Origin: Palaeococcus ferrophilus DSM 13482
Lineage (GTDB): Archaea > Methanobacteriota_B > Thermococci > Thermococcales > Thermococcaceae
Reading direction: 5' to 3'
DNA length: 64,000 nucleotides
NCBI RefSeq assembly: GCF_000966265.1
Contig: NZ_LANF01000004.1
Coordinates: 1 to 64,000, forward strand
Of the stretch, positions 63,192-64,000 are shown piece by piece. Numbering within the stretch: the first letter of the stretch is position 1; each line of letters opens with the position of its first letter. The translations under genes were made by a program, and so were the position numbers. The notes beneath the pieces are model-generated. The model made no database searches. It was not told the DNA's origin and worked only from the letters and a program-made list of their open reading frames with translations.

Positions 63192-64000
63192 ATGACCAAG
63201 TTTGTTCAACATTCGATTTTTGACCAAATATACCGTAATGGAGACGACGGCGTTCCAGAGTTCAGGACTTTCGTTGCCGGCAAGTGGGTCTTCGGCGAGG
63301 GTCTTGCCGACGTCAGAAGTCCCATAGATGGAAAGGTGATAGCGAGGGTGAGCGTCCTTTCGAAGGGGCAGGTTGAAGATGCCATAAGCTCAGCCTACAT
63401 TAGAGGCCGGGAGGCGATAAGGAACTATCCCGGGGAGAAAAGGATAACCAGCTTCCTGAAGGCTGCTGAGATTATGAGGGAGGCCTTTGACGACTTCGTG
63501 AAGGTCTTAATGCTTGACGCGGGAAAGCCGAAGTCGAACGCGGCCGGCGAGACGAGGGCGACGATGGAGAGGCTGGAAAAGACCACCTTTGAGTCAAGGG
63601 TCATGCTGGGCGACTATATCCCCGGCGACTGGAGCGAGGAGACCCTCGAGAGCGAGGGAGTGATAAAGAGAGAACCCTACGGGGTTGTACTAGCCATAGG
63701 CCCCTTCAACTACCCCCTGTTCATCCCAGCGGCCAAGGTAATTCCCGCCCTGCTGGCCGGCAACGCGGTTCTTTTAAAGCCGGCCTCCGCTGACCCCCTG
63801 GCCGCGATACTCTTCATAAGGGTGCTTGAGCTGGCGGGCTTTCCCGGGGAGAGCGTCCAACTCCTGACCATTCCGGGAAGGCTTATGGATGGGGTTGTGG
63901 CCGACAGAAGGATAGGGGCGGTAACCTTCACCGGCAGTACTGATGTCGGGGAGCACATAGTGAAGACCGGCGGCATAAAGGCATACCATCTCGAGCTTGG
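63192..64000 (+). CDS. Aldehyde dehydrogenase, probably non-phosphorylating GAPDH (GAPN); partial
   Basis: The first 269 residues of an aldehyde dehydrogenase that continues past the window. VAGKWVFGEG, IKREPYGVVLAIGPFNYPLF, LLAGNAVLLKPASADPLAA and AVTFTGSTDVGEHI are family marks; the catalytic Cys lies beyond the end. The N-terminal pattern suits archaeal GAPN, which oxidises glyceraldehyde-3-phosphate with NADP in the Embden-Meyerhof variant, but a lactaldehyde- or semialdehyde-type enzyme is possible. GGTGATTATA precedes the ATG, with TATA-like CTTAAATAG at about 63150. Confidence 0.82.
   Translation, partial: MTKFVQHSIFDQIYRNGDDGVPEFRTFVAGKWVFGEGLADVRSPIDGKVIARVSVLSKGQVEDAISSAYIRGREAIRNYPGEKRITSFLKAAEIMREAFDDFVKVLMLDAGKPKSNAAGETRATMERLEKTTFESRVMLGDYIPGDWSEETLESEGVIKREPYGVVLAIGPFNYPLFIPAAKVIPALLAGNAVLLKPASADPLAAILFIRVLELAGFPGESVQLLTIPGRLMDGVVADRRIGAVTFTGSTDVGEHIVKTGGIKAYHLEL

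Overview
The window looks like a stretch of a Thermococcus-type hyperthermophilic euryarchaeal chromosome. Diagnostic content includes a type III RuBisCO, adjacent VOR and POR 2-oxoacid:ferredoxin oxidoreductase operons that share a gamma subunit, indolepyruvate oxidoreductase, the superoxide reductase/rubredoxin/rubrerythrin set, archaeal NAC, an archaeal 7S SRP RNA, TATA-box promoters with purine-rich Shine-Dalgarno sites, and many ATG/GTG/TTG starts in overlapping operons. No tRNA, rRNA or CRISPR array was seen.

Layout. 0.2-1.5 kb: VapBC toxin-antitoxin overlapping queC. 1.6-4.4 kb: an AT-richer island with a broken IS6-like transposase and two exported proteins of unknown function. 4.5-6.9 kb: pyrD, SRP RNA and an Mrp-type Fe-S/ATPase. 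6.9-11.7 kb: a metal or metallo-chelate ABC transporter with an FmdE-like protein, NikR and MobA. 11.8-15.2 kb: a copper module (thioredoxin-like protein, CopA, divergent TRASH-domain regulator). 15.3-20.9 kb: por/vor. 21.2-28.2 kb: PiT phosphate permease, HflX, two tandem HEAT-repeat paralogues, NAC and HisRS. 28.3-39.4 kb: RuBisCO followed by a dense oxidative-stress and metal region (ferritin-like/VIT1 fusion, SOR, rubredoxin, rubrerythrin, peroxiredoxins, CopZ, FTR1, thioredoxin-like and DUF302 proteins). 39.4-47.9 kb: a large internally duplicated lipoprotein, a CDGSH protein, an SDR and IorAB. 48.0-54.1 kb: SufCBD, ferritin, ThiI and a ThiF-like E1. 54.1-64 kb: a large Cys-rich exported protein, a frameshifted dehydrogenase, a nitroreductase, a small redox/sulfur cluster (CxxC protein, DsrE, thioredoxin-CcdA fusion, DUF302), a LamG-like protein, fused MsrAB, and the start of an aldehyde dehydrogenase that runs off the end.

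How the genes fit together. Energy metabolism is ferredoxin-based peptide and pyruvate oxidation (POR, VOR, IOR). Around it sit Fe-S assembly (Suf, Mrp, CDGSH), iron import and storage (FTR1, ferritin, VIT1 fusion), copper handling, and NAD(P)H/rubredoxin-driven oxygen detoxification.

The best leads for something undescribed are: a shared TTAG-N6-CTAA palindrome about 20 bp upstream of the RuBisCO, FTR1 and peroxiredoxin starts; an 18-bp perfect palindrome between the CDGSH gene and a small membrane-protein gene; a Shine-Dalgarno-sequestering hairpin in front of mrp; the 58.4-60.7 kb redox cluster; and the NikR/FmdE/ABC/MobA grouping. Four genes are visibly decayed (IS6 transposase, EEP nuclease/phosphatase, YHS protein, 3-hydroxyisobutyrate-dehydrogenase-like), and there is a possible fifth remnant near 58.2 kb. 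Function calls rest on recognising families by eye; no database search was run.
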